NCBI RefSeq assembly: GCF_963556105.2
Contig: NZ_OY829947.1
Span: forward strand, 1-64,000
DNA from: an uncultured Tolumonas sp.
GTDB taxonomy: Bacteria; Pseudomonadota; Gammaproteobacteria; Enterobacterales; Aeromonadaceae
DNA: 64,000 nucleotides
Direction: 5' to 3'
Shown here: piece by piece, positions 63,780 through 64,000 of the stretch
How the letters are laid out: every line of letters starts with the position of its first letter
Numbering within the stretch: the first letter of the stretch is position 1
The notes under the pieces: model-generated
What the model was told of the DNA's origin: nothing
Database searches by the model: none
Seen by the model: only the letters and a program-made list of their open reading frames with translations
Program-made: the position numbers and the translations under genes

Positions 63780-64000
63780 TTAGCATGAATAATCAAATAC
63801 CAGAATATCCGCAACATGCGGCCTGAACCTTGGCTTCATTTTCAGATGTTCGGGATGTGGCAAGTAGTTATCCCGAGCCGCAGCATCAATAAAATCCATC
63901 GCAATGCAGTGAGTAAAATGTTTATTTTTTCCTTCCGGACTTACATTCGCACCCGCTGTGACTGCAACTATCCCATCAATTTTGTCTTTAGCGGCAACAA
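63780..64000 (-). CDS. Dabb-domain (stress-responsive A/B barrel) protein, 3' part
   Basis: The minus-strand frame entering from the right edge reads VAAKDKIDGIVAVTAGANVS, then PEGKNKHFTHCIAMDFIDAA, NYLPHPEHLKM and VADILVFDYSC before a TAA at 63780-63782. The GxNxSPEGKNKxFTHC and YLPHPEH patterns are typical of Dabb-family dimeric barrel proteins (PF07876). These are about 100 residues long, so roughly the last 72 residues are present. The start lies beyond the window. Functions in the family vary and none can be assigned. Confidence 0.8.
   Translation of the reverse strand, partial: VAAKDKIDGIVAVTAGANVSPEGKNKHFTHCIAMDFIDAAARDNYLPHPEHLKMKPRFRPHVADILVFDYSC

Overview
The window looks like a chromosomal segment of a facultatively anaerobic gammaproteobacterium. 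The mix fits Aeromonadaceae, possibly a Tolumonas-like organism: long-form PurC, a GalR almost identical in layout to the enterobacterial protein, ppsA with ppsR, yaeQ, rmuC, FNR-like boxes and moderate GC. The genus is an inference and no 16S gene is present.

Layout. (1) 1-9.7 kb: an RTX protein built from five ~172-residue modules (minus strand), divergent from a complete type I secretion operon (ATPase, HlyD-type adaptor, TolC-type channel), then a glycosyltransferase. This block is visibly AT-rich. (2) 9.8-11.2 kb: insertion-sequence debris, an IS3-type end interrupted by a decayed IS630-type element. (3) 11.2-20.6 kb: a small secreted protein with a frameshifted tail, an adaptor/permease/ATPase export operon, a chemoreceptor, an AI-2E family permease, initiator tRNA, a diguanylate cyclase, two small conserved proteins and a palindromic intergenic repeat. 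(4) 20.6-30.3 kb: an amylosucrase plus complete ABC sugar importer operon, an Aer-like redox chemoreceptor behind a sigma-54-type promoter, and a ROK sugar kinase. (5) 30.3-42.8 kb: rmuC, a THI5-PAS-GGDEF-hemerythrin fusion, ppsA facing ppsR, asmA, yaeQ and a PAS-GAF-GGDEF protein. (6) 43-53.2 kb: a galactoside regulon with GH36 alpha-galactosidase, an ABC importer, a GH2 beta-galactosidase interrupted by a late amber codon, and galR, tied together by GalR-type operators. (7) 53.4-57 kb: an S1-domain protein, two tandem paralogues of unknown function, purC. (8) 57.2-61.2 kb: a sigma-54-type promoter driving ATP-grasp (frameshifted), alpha-E, transglutaminase-like and Anbu proteasome-like genes. 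(9) 61.2-64 kb: a CBS/CorC membrane protein, an uncharacterised coiled-coil protein, a glutaredoxin, and the end of a Dabb-domain gene.

How the genes work together. The clearest circuit is galactoside use: the three best GalR-type operators lie before the alpha-galactosidase, before the importer/beta-galactosidase operon, and before galR itself. The least understood system is the Anbu operon, whose ATP-grasp member carries a one-base frameshift and whose upstream region has a near-consensus -24/-12 promoter. Three GGDEF proteins, all retaining an RxxD inhibitory site, sit in the same window as the secreted RTX protein, but a functional link is only a guess.

Several genes are broken or carry suspicious stops: ATP-grasp, GH2, the small Gly/Met-tailed protein, both IS transposases, and the leader of the T1SS ATPase. 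Each could be real decay or assembly error, and reads are needed to decide.
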